Source of the DNA: Saprospiraceae bacterium
Lineage (GTDB): Bacteria > Bacteroidota > Bacteroidia > Chitinophagales > Saprospiraceae
Length of the DNA stretch: 64,000 nucleotides
Assembly: GCA_028285085.1 (NCBI GenBank)
Contig: JANQQI010000129.1
Coordinates: forward strand, 1-64,000
Direction: 5' to 3'
This document shows positions 56,230 through 64,000 of this stretch, in pieces. How positions within the stretch are numbered: the first letter of the stretch is position 1; the number at the start of each line of letters is the position of its first letter. A program made the position numbers and the translations under genes. The notes under the pieces were generated by a model. It was not told where the DNA came from. It did not search any database and worked only from the letters and a program-made list of their open reading frames with translations.

Positions 56230-57671
56230 TGCCAAATAAAAAAGCCATTCTCAGCGAATTATTCGAAACCTGGGCAGGTGAAGAAGCTGAACTCATTCTG
56301 CCTCTGGCGCCCTCTGGTTCAAATCGCGCTTATTTTCGTTTGCAAGGCGCCACCAAAGCCGCCATAGGCACCTACGGTATTGATCCCCGTGAGAATCAAG
56401 CTTTCGTTTATTTTACTCAGCAGTTACACGCCAAAGGATTACCTGTACCAGAGTTGTATGTCTCCGCATTGGACCAAAATGCTTACTTACAGGAAGATTT
56501 GGGGGCAACTACGCTGTACAGTTTCCTCCTCCAAAAGGGAGATAGTTTCCCCGATAATTTGCGGCAGATGTACAGCAAGGTCGTCCAACAGTTGGCGCGA
56601 ACCCAGATTGAAGGAGGGAAAGATTTCGACTATTCACAATGCTATCCCCGAGCCGCTTTCGATAAGCAGTCCATGCTTTGGGATTTCAATACTTTCAAAT
56701 ACTATTTTTTAAAATTAGCCGATATTCCATTTGATGAGCAGGCGCTCGAAACGGATATTCATCGCTTTGCGGATTATTTATTACAAGCCGATTGTAGTCA
56801 CTTAATGCTGCGAGATTGCCAATCTCGTAATATTATGATGCGTGGCGGCCAGCCTTTCTTCATTGATTACCAAGGGGGCAGGCAGGGTGCGCTACAATAT
56901 GATTTAGCCTCCTTGCTCTGGCAGGCCAAAGCTAATATCCCTCGCGATATCCGCCAGGCTTTGTTGGATGATTACCTCGAGGTTGCCAGTACCTTGACGG
57001 ATATTCAGCGCAATCAATTCCTGGAATATTACTATGGCTATGTTTTAATCCGTTGTATCCAAGTGCTCGGCACCTATGGCTACCGTGGCCTCTACGAACG
57101 TAAAGAACACTTCCTCAAAAGCATCCCCTACGCTATCGATAACATCCGTTGGTTACTGGAAAATGTGACCTTCAAAATTCAACTCCCCGAGCTAGAAAGC
57201 GCCCTCCATGCTCTCGTCAATTCAGATCGCTTCACCCCTTTCGATACCAGTAAGGGTAACAACAGCTTGCTGACCGTAAGTGTAAGTAGTTTTTCGTACA
57301 AGCGAGGACTGCCCGAAGATTCTTCCGGCAATGGTGGTGGTTTTGTCTTTGATTGTCGAGGTATTCACAATCCAGGGCGTTACGAACCGTATAAACGTCT
57401 TACCGGACGCGACAAGCCCGTCATCCAGTTTTTGCAGCAGCATAGCAACATGGAGGACTTTCTCAATAATATCTATTACATTGTCGATCCGGTGGTTGAA
57501 AACTATATTGAACGCAGTTTTACGCATCTGATGATCAACTTTGGTTGTACCGGCGGCCAGCATCGCTCGGTCTACGCGGCAGATGCCATGGTCCGACATC
57601 TGGAATTCAAATTTGGGGTCAACGTCAAATTGCAACACATTGAGCAGGAGTTGAAGCATTGGGAAAATTAG
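56229..57671 (+). CDS. AmgK-like sugar kinase fused to a RapZ C-terminal domain
   Basis: Residues 1-330 are an APH-fold kinase. The substrate-proximal segment is SNRAYFRLQG, the catalytic part LRDCQSRNIMMRGGQPFFIDYQGG with Asp196, Asn201 and Asp213, then QYDLASLLWQAK. This is the pattern of AmgK, the kinase that phosphorylates N-acetylmuramate and N-acetylglucosamine at C-1. Residues about 372-480 are the RapZ C-terminal domain (FDCRGIHNPG, LTGRDKPVIQFL, FGCTGGQHRSVYAADAM), which in Escherichia coli binds glucosamine-6-phosphate. The P-loop N-domain of RapZ is missing. The start overlaps the obg stop (TAATG). Sensing of cell-wall sugars coupled to their phosphorylation is an inference. Confidence 0.88.
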   Translation: MPNKKAILSELFETWAGEEAELILPLAPSGSNRAYFRLQGATKAAIGTYGIDPRENQAFVYFTQQLHAKGLPVPELYVSALDQNAYLQEDLGATTLYSFLLQKGDSFPDNLRQMYSKVVQQLARTQIEGGKDFDYSQCYPRAAFDKQSMLWDFNTFKYYFLKLADIPFDEQALETDIHRFADYLLQADCSHLMLRDCQSRNIMMRGGQPFFIDYQGGRQGALQYDLASLLWQAKANIPRDIRQALLDDYLEVASTLTDIQRNQFLEYYYGYVLIRCIQVLGTYGYRGLYERKEHFLKSIPYAIDNIRWLLENVTFKIQLPELESALHALVNSDRFTPFDTSKGNNSLLTVSVSSFSYKRGLPEDSSGNGGGFVFDCRGIHNPGRYEPYKRLTGRDKPVIQFLQQHSNMEDFLNNIYYIVDPVVENYIERSFTHLMINFGCTGGQHRSVYAADAMVRHLEFKFGVNVKLQHIEQELKHWEN

Positions 57672-57731
57672 CGTCTCGGCCAATCTCGTGAATCGATGAG
57701 ATCGAAACGCTCCGCAAATTAAACGCTCTAC

Positions 57732-58382
57732 ATGATCAAGGTAATTATCACGGACGACCATCAGATGGTCATCGACGGGATTAAGCTCATGCTATCCACC
57801 GAAACAGATATGACCTGCGTAGCTGAAGCCCATAACGGCGAGGAGCTACTAGAACTTCTCCCCCACACTACCGCCGATATTCTCTTGCTCGATATCGATA
57901 TGCCCGTGCTCAATGGTATCCAAACGTGTAAGGTGTTACAACAACAATATCCACAGCTTAAGGTGCTTGCCATTTCGATGATGCGCGAAGCCAGCCCCAT
58001 CAAAAGCATGCTTCAATACGGTGCCAAAGGATTTATTTTGAAAAATGCAGGTCAGGATGAATTGGTCGAAGCTATTCGACAGATACACGGTGGAAAGACC
58101 TATTTCAGTACAGAGGTCTCCGAAATCGTACTCTTTAGCCACAGCAGTCAGCACGCAAAATCAACGAAAAAGGCGCACCAATTTCCGCGCTTGTCTCCAC
58201 GCGAAAAAGATGTTCTCCGGCTTATTGTTAAGGAATATACGACCGCAGAGATAGCCGAAGCTTTATTTATTAGTTTTGGAACTGTGGAAACGCACCGTCG
58301 TAATATTTTGATGAAGCTCGGCGCGCGCAATACGGCGGGATTAGTCCGGATTGCCTTGGAATACCATCTACTAGAGGATTAG
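57732..58382 (+). CDS. LuxR-type (NarL) response regulator
   Basis: The 216-residue protein has an N-terminal receiver with Asp54 (ILLLDIDMPVLNG), the Ser and Lys positions in LAISMM and FILKNAG, and a C-terminal LuxR helix-turn-helix (LSPREKDVLRLIVKEYTTAEIAEALFISFGTVETHRRNILMKLGARNTAGLV). It starts 60 bases after the kinase/RapZ gene on the same strand. No histidine kinase is next to it, so its partner is unknown. A hairpin that could stop transcription follows its stop. Confidence 0.95.
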   Translation: MIKVIITDDHQMVIDGIKLMLSTETDMTCVAEAHNGEELLELLPHTTADILLLDIDMPVLNGIQTCKVLQQQYPQLKVLAISMMREASPIKSMLQYGAKGFILKNAGQDELVEAIRQIHGGKTYFSTEVSEIVLFSHSSQHAKSTKKAHQFPRLSPREKDVLRLIVKEYTTAEIAEALFISFGTVETHRRNILMKLGARNTAGLVRIALEYHLLED

Positions 58383-58396
58383 GATAGCAAAAGGGC

Positions 58397-58431
58397 GAGT
58401 AGATCAACTGATGACAACAATTGATCTACTC
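58397..58431. terminator. Hairpin between convergent genes
   Basis: GAGTAGATCAA (58397-58407) pairs perfectly with TTGATCTACTC (58421-58431) around a 13-base loop, between the response regulator and the convergent gene at 58440. There is no long T run. Confidence 0.55.
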
Positions 58432-58439
58432 ACTGTAAT

Positions 58440-60599
58440 TTATTGCTTAACTACCTTGGTGACCCCATGCTGTGTCGTCCCCGTGAATTGCAACCAATAT
58501 ACGCCTCCAGATAATCCATTTAGGTCCAACATTTGGATACCTTCATTTGCCACATCTTGTTGCCAAAGTACGCGGCCCTGAGTATCCAGCAGGCGTAGCT
58601 GTCCAGGCTCGGGGAGTGTGGTTTGCAAATCTCCGCTGGTCGGATTCGGGAAAAGCTCTAAGCTGATGCGCGCAAGCTCACTCGTACTGGTTAACCCAAA
58701 GAAGCGGGCATAAAATTCTTGCCAGTACCAATTGGCCACCTCCGCATCGTAAATCAATAATGTATTCTCATCGTGGATAGAACCCGCAGAAGCGGTCCAG
58801 TTGTAGGACCCCGTAATCACCAGTGGATTGTCGCTGCCTTCTGCGTAATCAATAATAGCATATTTATGGTGAAGCGTCGGGCCATCCGGCCATTGTGAGC
58901 CATCCGCATTTTGGTAATCCTGAACGTTTACCCCATTATTGAGCAAGAAATCGTATTCACTGCCATTGAATTCAACGTAGTCGATAATGCCGTTGACGGT
59001 AACGCCACGCTCGTGTGCGTTATAAACAGCCGTTCCTAAAGCATTTTCGGTAAACACCAGGATAGCGAATGCCATTTCATTTTCTGCCAGATCAATTGCC
59101 TCTTCAACACGATTTTTCACCGCATCGCTGGGTGAGAAGTATAGTTCTACCGGAATATCATTGATACGGAAAATATGCGGGGTGTTGTCCGTTTTTTCAC
59201 TCCCAAAACGCGCATTATTGGCATCTGGCTGTGCTAAATCGCTGCCCCACATTTCTTGAAATTCCAAACGATAAGCACGCGCTAAGCTTTGATCTTGAAT
59301 ACAAATCATATTGTTGTAATCCCAGCCCAAGTTAGCCAAGGTATGGTTCGTAGAACCCGTAATCGTCCAGGACGCATCCTCAGAATCGGCATCAATAATG
59401 ATGAATTTATTATGCATGATTCCATCAGGATTTCCTTCCAAGAATGGAATAGCGGCATTAAGCTGGCCGAAGGCTTCATTGTCTCCCTCATCATCAGAAA
59501 TCACGCGAACTTGCACGCCGCGATCGTAGGCAGCGTTAAGGGCCGCAACAATGTCTTCGCTCTGCGCTTCGTACATGGTGAAGTCAATCGTCTCTTCAGC
59601 CAAATCTAGATAGGCGATGATTGTATCGGTAATATTAGGCGTCCAGGTTGCGGGTGAGATGGTAGCTACGCTAGTTTCCACTTCGTGATTAAAATAGACC
59701 TTAATGTCGCCACTACTATTTGACCCCGTGCTTACCACTCGGGTATATTCTGGTGTCATTTCATCATCCACTTCTGAAAGTACTGAGATATAGTAAATGG
59801 TAGCTGGCTCAAGATTGTCAAGCACTATGCTGTGCTCGGTTACTAAATCCGTTAAATTGGCCATCCCCAATTCAAAAGCTGGTGTTTTTCCATAACTAAT
59901 GCTACTATTTGCAGGCACATTAGTCATCCACTCAATTGTCAGACTCGTCGTTTGAATATTTTTCTCTAATGGTAATTTTGTAAAATAGAGCGGAATGTTG
60001 ATCGTAACATCGTCCGCCGAACGAGGAACGATCTTATAATTATCAAAAGAATAGTAAAGTGGCCCTTCCACAATATAGTTTACCCCTTCATCGGGTGTAA
60101 ATGCGTGCATTAAATCATCTACACGAGCCGGGCCACTACCATCATTGAGTTCCCATTCTCCAAAGCCCAAATCCGTATTGGTACAGTTTGCGCCGGGAAT
60201 GCGAATCAACATGCTTTCGTAATCCTCATTTTCAATATCTCCGGTACTAATTTCTATAGGCGCCGGCAAAGGATTATCCTGTGAATCCACATTAAAAGCC
60301 GTAAGGTCTTTCAACTCCGTTAAATTGTAAAATTCCACCACATCCGCAGTAAGGGTGATGGCATCACCTACCGTGGGGCTATTCGATTGATCATAGACAT
60401 AAATACCACTGCGAATAGCTGTACCATCCTGTATGAAGTAGCCATTGCCACTATTTACAGCAGTTACAATTCCACTGGTTGTTACGGATTGGCCAGTATA
60501 AGGTGAATCTTCGCCATTGCCTTGAATTTCGGCAATGGTTTGTGCCATTAGGCTCGTGGAGAGCATCAGACAGAATAGAAAGATTGTAGAGATTTTCAT
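58440..60599 (-). CDS. T9SS-exported phospholipase-D-fold protein
   Basis: From the ATG at 60597-60599 the product has 719 residues and a signal peptide (MKISTIFLFCLMLSTSLMAQ). An OB-fold region like those next to secreted nucleases comes first (SVTTSGIVTAVNSGNGYFIQDG, about 25-190), then a fibronectin-type domain (TIEWMTNVPANSSISYG). Two PLD half-sites follow, IMHNKFIIID and LHHKYAIIDY, each an HKD motif with GSTNHT or GSYNWT after it. The end is a type A T9SS sorting domain (LELFPNPTSGDLQTT). Two HKD motifs suggest an active phosphodiesterase, acting on phospholipid or on DNA; the OB fold favours nucleic acid, by inference. Confidence 0.88.
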   Translation of the reverse strand: MKISTIFLFCLMLSTSLMAQTIAEIQGNGEDSPYTGQSVTTSGIVTAVNSGNGYFIQDGTAIRSGIYVYDQSNSPTVGDAITLTADVVEFYNLTELKDLTAFNVDSQDNPLPAPIEISTGDIENEDYESMLIRIPGANCTNTDLGFGEWELNDGSGPARVDDLMHAFTPDEGVNYIVEGPLYYSFDNYKIVPRSADDVTINIPLYFTKLPLEKNIQTTSLTIEWMTNVPANSSISYGKTPAFELGMANLTDLVTEHSIVLDNLEPATIYYISVLSEVDDEMTPEYTRVVSTGSNSSGDIKVYFNHEVETSVATISPATWTPNITDTIIAYLDLAEETIDFTMYEAQSEDIVAALNAAYDRGVQVRVISDDEGDNEAFGQLNAAIPFLEGNPDGIMHNKFIIIDADSEDASWTITGSTNHTLANLGWDYNNMICIQDQSLARAYRLEFQEMWGSDLAQPDANNARFGSEKTDNTPHIFRINDIPVELYFSPSDAVKNRVEEAIDLAENEMAFAILVFTENALGTAVYNAHERGVTVNGIIDYVEFNGSEYDFLLNNGVNVQDYQNADGSQWPDGPTLHHKYAIIDYAEGSDNPLVITGSYNWTASAGSIHDENTLLIYDAEVANWYWQEFYARFFGLTSTSELARISLELFPNPTSGDLQTTLPEPGQLRLLDTQGRVLWQQDVANEGIQMLDLNGLSGGVYWLQFTGTTQHGVTKVVKQ

Positions 60600-60623
60600 G
60601 CTAATAGATTGATTTTTACCACA

Positions 60624-60631
60624 CAAAAATA
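60624..60631 (-). promoter_or_regulatory. -7 box of the PLD-fold gene
   Basis: The minus strand reads TATTTTTG, an exact TANNTTTG match 24 bases before the ATG at 60599. It overlaps the only longer start (60626), which is thereby excluded. Confidence 0.5.
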
Positions 60632-60753
60632 CAATCTAATCCATAAGAATAGCACAAGTGCAGGGTTAAGTCTGTGTCAATTTCAAAAGAATGGATGATC
60701 AAAAAAGAAAAAATGTTTCTAACTCCACCTGTTTTCTAACTCACCTCTTTCGT

Positions 60754-61632
60754 TTATGCGAAACGCCGGCGTAGCCAAGGATAGCTAAATACCGCTAACA
60801 AAATAATTGTACAGCCAAGATAAAATCCAAGATTGAGTTCTTCTCCATCGCCCAGTAAGAACCAAGCGAGGATGATGCCATAAACGGGTTCAAGATTAAC
60901 CGTCAGATTAGCGGCGAAGGCCGAGATGTACTTAAGCGCACGGAGGGAAAGCACATAGGCTAGTGTGGTGCATAATAAGGATAAGATCAGTAAGTAGCCC
61001 AGATCGGTTAAGGTTGGAAGAAAGGCCTCGGCAGGCATTAGAAGATAGTACACTGGCAACACCAGAGACAGGAATACCCAGGCGCTCCCTAATTCAAGAA
61101 AGGTAATATCCATGGGATCGGCTTCATCAACCAGCTTTTTATTCAGAGTAGCAAAAAGTGCAGCTAGCAAGGCCGACAATAACCCGATCCATACGCCAGG
61201 CATCATGGACCAATCCGTATTATTGACCACCATTACCATTCCCGGTAAAATCAAAAGTCCCAGTAAAATTTCGTAGCCCTTAATCCGTTGTTTCAGAAGC
61301 AAAGGCTCTAGGAAAGAAGTAAAAAAGGAAGTTGTCGCCATACATACCAGGCAAATCGACGCATTGGCAAATTTAATCGCCCCAAAAAAACAAATCCAGT
61401 GGAGGGCCACTAATACCCCGATCCCTAAATATTGGAAAATAAGCTGCCGGGGTAGTTGCCGTAATCGTGCACCCCAGCGAATGAGAAATAACAGACTAAC
61501 CGTTGTCAGCAATACGCGCCACCATACTAAGGTCAAAGCCGAAAGGCTAATCAAATCCCCCAGGATGGCCGTAATTCCAAAAAGCAGGACGGCCAAATGC
61601 AATTCAAAATAGGCTCTTTGTATGGGCGACAT
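60754..61632 (-). CDS. EamA/DMT-family transporter
   Basis: From the ATG at 61630-61632 the protein has 292 residues and ten membrane helices in two EamA repeats (AVLLFGITAILGDLISLSALTLVWWRVLLTT and GVWIGLLSALLAALFATLNKKLVDE). The upstream in-frame start would add 13 residues (MFFCGRKLLSTPT) that are not hydrophobic and lie outside the family fold. EamA proteins export amino acids or other metabolites; no substrate can be read from the sequence. It is divergent from the peroxiredoxin gene with 252 bases between the starts. Confidence 0.9.
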   Translation of the reverse strand: MSPIQRAYFELHLAVLLFGITAILGDLISLSALTLVWWRVLLTTVSLLFLIRWGARLRQLPRQLIFQYLGIGVLVALHWICFFGAIKFANASICLVCMATTSFFTSFLEPLLLKQRIKGYEILLGLLILPGMVMVVNNTDWSMMPGVWIGLLSALLAALFATLNKKLVDEADPMDITFLELGSAWVFLSLVLPVYYLLMPAEAFLPTLTDLGYLLILSLLCTTLAYVLSLRALKYISAFAANLTVNLEPVYGIILAWFLLGDGEELNLGFYLGCTIILLAVFSYPWLRRRFA

Positions 61633-61841
61633 AGTAGGTGTTGACAAAAGTTTTCGACCGCAAAAGAACAAAAATTAATGCGGATTAAGTATCTTTAAGG
61701 ATAGGTTATGACGTTTGATAATCATTGGAAAAACGCTTAATCTCTCTTAAATCACACCAGGCACCATTTCATTCAAGATACGATAAACTTAAAATGACAC
61801 GAGCCTGTTACGTAAGGGATAAATGGAATGGCAAAATTTTT

Positions 61842-61849
61842 TAGTTTTG
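61842..61849 (+). promoter_or_regulatory. -7 box of the peroxiredoxin gene
   Basis: TAGTTTTG is an exact TANNTTTG match 35 bases before the ATG at 61885. Confidence 0.45.
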
Positions 61850-61884
61850 TTTTACCAATTTTCCAATAACATAAACGTTAGATC

Positions 61885-62355
61885 ATGACCATTAATGTTG
61901 GTGATAAAGCACCAAGCTTTGTACTCCGAGATTCAGCTACTCAAGAAGTATCATTAGCTGATTATCAAGGAAAAAATGTCGTACTTTTGTTCTTTCCACT
62001 GGCTTTTACCAGTGTTTGTACCGAAGAGCTTTGTAGTATGCGCGATAATATTGGCACCTATGCCGGCCTCAATGCGGATATCTTGGCCGTCAGTGTAGAT
62101 TCGCCTTTTACCTTGGCTAAGTTCAAAGAAGAACAACAATTGAATTTTCCGCTACTGTCCGATTTCAACAAAACCGTTTCACGAGCTTACGGCGCACTGT
62201 ACGAAGATTTCGTACTCGATATGAAAGGTGTATCTAAGCGTTCAGCTTTTGTGATCGACAAAGAAGGTACGGTTCGCTACGCAGAAGTGCTGGAGAACGC
62301 CGGCGGTATGCCGAATTTCTCTGCCGTGCGTGAAACTTTGGACCACCTCAATTAG
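61885..62355 (+). CDS. Peroxiredoxin (BCP/AhpE type)
   Basis: The 156-residue thiol peroxidase has the peroxidatic cysteine Cys45 in the motif P-x-x-x-T-x-x-C (FPLAFTSVCTEELC). A second cysteine, Cys50, is at the spacing used for resolution by some BCP proteins. The rest (SVDSPFTLAKFKEEQQLNFPLLSDFNKTVSRAYGAL and KRSAFVIDKEGTVRYAEVLENAGGMPNF) fits the AhpE/BCP branch. It reduces peroxides in the cytoplasm, probably with thioredoxin. It precedes clpS by 51 bases but is of a different function. Confidence 0.93.
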   Translation: MTINVGDKAPSFVLRDSATQEVSLADYQGKNVVLLFFPLAFTSVCTEELCSMRDNIGTYAGLNADILAVSVDSPFTLAKFKEEQQLNFPLLSDFNKTVSRAYGALYEDFVLDMKGVSKRSAFVIDKEGTVRYAEVLENAGGMPNFSAVRETLDHLN

Positions 62356-62406
62356 TTTTGATACATGTAATTTCAACTCCTATTGGGATATAAAAATATT
62401 AAGAAG

Positions 62407-62706
62407 ATGCTTTACAACGCTAGTTTCGAAGAATTGGAAGAGGTATTGCTCGAAGAGGAACTTTCTGACGTCGGGCAAAAAGCACAGCTGATTGTGTACA
62501 ATGATGATCACAATACTTTTGATTGGGTTATTCAGTGCTTTATGGAAATTCTCCAGCATAGTGCCGAACAAGCCGAGCAGTTGTCTCTCCTCATTCATTT
62601 CAAAGGTAAAGCGACCGTTAAAACGGCAGCGCATAACATCCTGAAACCATTCAAGGATGCTTTGATTGATCGCGGATTGTCCGCCGTCATCGAGTCTGGC
62701 AACTAA
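62407..62706 (+). CDS. clpS: ClpS adaptor of the ClpAP/ClpCP protease
   Basis: The 99-residue protein has the ClpS core: LIVYNDDHNTFDWVIQCFMEILQHSAEQAEQLSLLIHFKGKATVKTA, in which NDDHNTFDWV is the N-degron-binding turn. It delivers proteins with N-terminal Leu, Phe, Trp or Tyr to the Clp protease. I start at the ATG at 62407; a TTG at 62383 would add eight residues. aat starts 48 bases after the stop, so the two halves of the bacterial N-degron pathway are next to each other. The N-terminal acidic region (EELEEVLLEEELSD) is specific to this version. Confidence 0.85.
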   Translation: MLYNASFEELEEVLLEEELSDVGQKAQLIVYNDDHNTFDWVIQCFMEILQHSAEQAEQLSLLIHFKGKATVKTAAHNILKPFKDALIDRGLSAVIESGN

Positions 62707-62754
62707 TTCTTTTTAATACCATATCCCGGGCGAGGGTGTGGCTCACTGTGGGTC

Positions 62755-63489
62755 ATGCCCTCGTTTGATTTTAGTCTTGATATGCCCGTCTTTTGGCTTT
62801 CCGAACACGATCTGAATTTTCCGCATCCCGAGCTCGCCAACGAGGATGGCATCCTCGCTGTCGGCGGTGATTTGTCTACCGAACGCCTACTTTTAGCCTA
62901 TTCACAAGGGCTATTCCCCTGGTTCAATCCAGATGATCCCATCCTTTGGTGGAGTCCCGATCCTCGCTTCGTTCTATACCCGGATGAGCTAAAAGTCTCT
63001 AAAAGCATGCGCCCTTATTTCAATCAGCGCAAATTCACCGTAACCATGGATCGTGAATTCGAGCGAGTAATTCGTGCCTGCCAGCGACCGCGACGAGGGC
63101 AAAGCGGCGGCACCTGGATTTCTGAAGACATGGTCGAAGCCTACTGTGAATTGCATCAAGAAGGTTTTGCGCATTCGGTCGAAGTCTGGAAAGAAGACCA
63201 GCTTGTCGGCGGACTCTACGGCATTGCGCTGGGCAAAGTCTTTTTTGGAGAGTCTATGTTTTCGGTCGAAAAGAATGCCTCAAAGTTTGGCTTTATCTCC
63301 TTGGTGCGCCGACTACGAGCACGAGATTATTGGCTGATTGACTGCCAGCAAGAAACGGCACATTTGAAGAGTTTGGGGGGCCGCAGTATTTCTCGCAAGA
63401 TCTTTTTGGAGGCGATGAGCCGCAACCAGGGACAAGCTACCGAGCGCGGCGCGTGGCGAGCGGAGGAAGATGACGCGGTCTTATCGTAA
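62755..63489 (+). CDS. aat: Leucyl/phenylalanyl-tRNA-protein transferase
   Basis: The 244-residue enzyme adds Leu or Phe to proteins with basic N-termini, producing the degrons that ClpS recognises. Family signatures are FPHPELANEDGILAVGGDLSTERLLLAYSQGLFPWFNPDDPILWWSPDPRFVL and QSGGTWISEDMVEAYCELHQEGFAHSVEVW, then GGLYGIALGKVFFGESMFS and IDCQQETAHLKSLGG. An internal ATG at 62782 (MPVFWLSEHD) matches the usual N-terminus and may be the true start; 62755 would add nine residues. It sits 48 bases after clpS. Confidence 0.95.
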   Translation: MPSFDFSLDMPVFWLSEHDLNFPHPELANEDGILAVGGDLSTERLLLAYSQGLFPWFNPDDPILWWSPDPRFVLYPDELKVSKSMRPYFNQRKFTVTMDREFERVIRACQRPRRGQSGGTWISEDMVEAYCELHQEGFAHSVEVWKEDQLVGGLYGIALGKVFFGESMFSVEKNASKFGFISLVRRLRARDYWLIDCQQETAHLKSLGGRSISRKIFLEAMSRNQGQATERGAWRAEEDDAVLS

Positions 63490-63562
63490 AGGATGCTTGA
63501 AATTTGCCCATAGAATATTGATTTTTGTAATGAACCGATTTCAAATCTCTAATTGAAGCACT

Positions 63563-64000
63563 ATGCGTTTTATACTTACTGTTTGCTTATTCGCGATCAT
63601 CTCCTTTTCATTTACTACTGGCAATCGAAAAGTTTATCCTCAAGATTATTTTCGATCTCCCGTTGATCAAAAGATCTTACTTTCGGGCACCTTCGGGGAA
63701 CTCCGCCCCAATCACTTTCACGCCGGGATCGATATCAAGGGTAAAGTTGGACACCCTATTCTGGCGGTAGCCGAAGGTTATGTATCCCGAATCAAAATTC
63801 AGTCTGGTGGTTACGGAAATGTGCTTTATGTCAACCATCCCAATGGCTACACCTCGGTTTACGCCCACTTGCAAAGCTTTACAAAGGAATTGGAGGATTA
63901 TGTCAAAAAGGCGCAGTATAAAAAATCAGCTTTTGAAATCGAGCTCTTTCCCGCAGCCAACCAGTTCACCTTCACCAAAGGTCAACAACTGGGAAAACTG
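63563..64000 (+). CDS. M23 (LytM-like) peptidase, 3' truncated
   Basis: The frame begins at the ATG at 63563 and runs out of the window after 146 codons. The N-terminus is a signal peptide (MRFILTVCLFAIISFSFTTG). The LytM domain follows at once: SGTFGELRPNHFHAGIDIKGKVGHPILAVAEGYVSRI with the metal-binding H-x-x-x-D, then GGYGNVLYVNHPNGYTSVYAHLQSF. Such proteins cut peptide cross-links of the cell wall, or activate amidases when the metal site is incomplete; the rest of the gene is needed to decide. The insert after the LytM core (FTKELEDYVKKAQYKKSAFEIELFP) is longer than usual. Confidence 0.85.
   Translation, partial: MRFILTVCLFAIISFSFTTGNRKVYPQDYFRSPVDQKILLSGTFGELRPNHFHAGIDIKGKVGHPILAVAEGYVSRIKIQSGGYGNVLYVNHPNGYTSVYAHLQSFTKELEDYVKKAQYKKSAFEIELFPAANQFTFTKGQQLGKL

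Overview
This 64 kb window is chromosomal core sequence of a member of the Bacteroidota, most likely of the class Saprospiria (Lewinella, Saprospira or a relative). The evidence is: secreted proteins ending in type IX secretion system (T9SS) sorting domains; promoters of the Bacteroidota type (TTTG, about 19 bases, TANNTTTG); few Shine-Dalgarno sites; map lying between secY and infA; and a carotenoid block whose three enzymes are those needed for the end of saproxanthin synthesis, a pigment first known from Saprospira. The genus is an inference. I saw no tRNA, rRNA, insertion sequence, prophage or CRISPR array.

Layout. 1-4.5 kb: a 5'-truncated PorE-like propeller protein, then crtD-cruF-crtZ. 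4.5-15 kb: a helical protein of unknown function, two large T9SS-exported proteins (a YCF48/cohesin-like protein and a PKD-repeat protein), a tail-anchored unknown and a PAS histidine kinase. 15-19 kb: a minus-strand operon carA-eno-(FtsB/DivIC family)-sucD ending in a strong terminator. 19-38.4 kb: one unbroken minus-strand series of 33 translation and secretion genes, rpsL-rpsG-fusA-rpsJ through rpoA-rplQ, equivalent to the fused str, S10, spc and alpha operons. It has a near-perfect promoter in front and a strong terminator behind, plus internal promoters, leader hairpins and an internal terminator. 38.5-47 kb: an acetyltransferase, an orphan reading frame, a polyprenyl diphosphate synthase, two adjacent response-regulator genes (one a hybrid kinase with a degraded ATPase domain), a serine-palmitoyltransferase-like enzyme and an amidohydrolase. 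47-54 kb: a Crp/Fnr regulator, two more T9SS cargo proteins, a second helical unknown, an HtrA-type protease and an OsmC protein. 54.6-64 kb: adk, obg, a sugar-kinase/RapZ fusion, a LuxR-type regulator, a secreted phospholipase-D-fold protein, an EamA transporter, a peroxiredoxin, the N-degron pair clpS-aat, and the start of an M23 peptidase.

Observations most worth a second look: (1) two ribosomal-protein leader RNAs (before rplC and before rpoA) share an 11-base and a 12-base block that pair into the same stem just after the upstream stop codon, a possible shared autoregulatory element; (2) a fusion of an AmgK-like amino-sugar kinase with the glucosamine-6-phosphate-sensing domain of RapZ, translationally linked to obg; (3) an apparent promoter plus intrinsic terminator that would make an RNA of about 80 nt upstream of the sphingolipid-type synthase; (4) a PorE-like protein that ends in a SPOR-like rather than an OmpA domain; and (5) a hybrid kinase whose ATP-binding half appears degraded.
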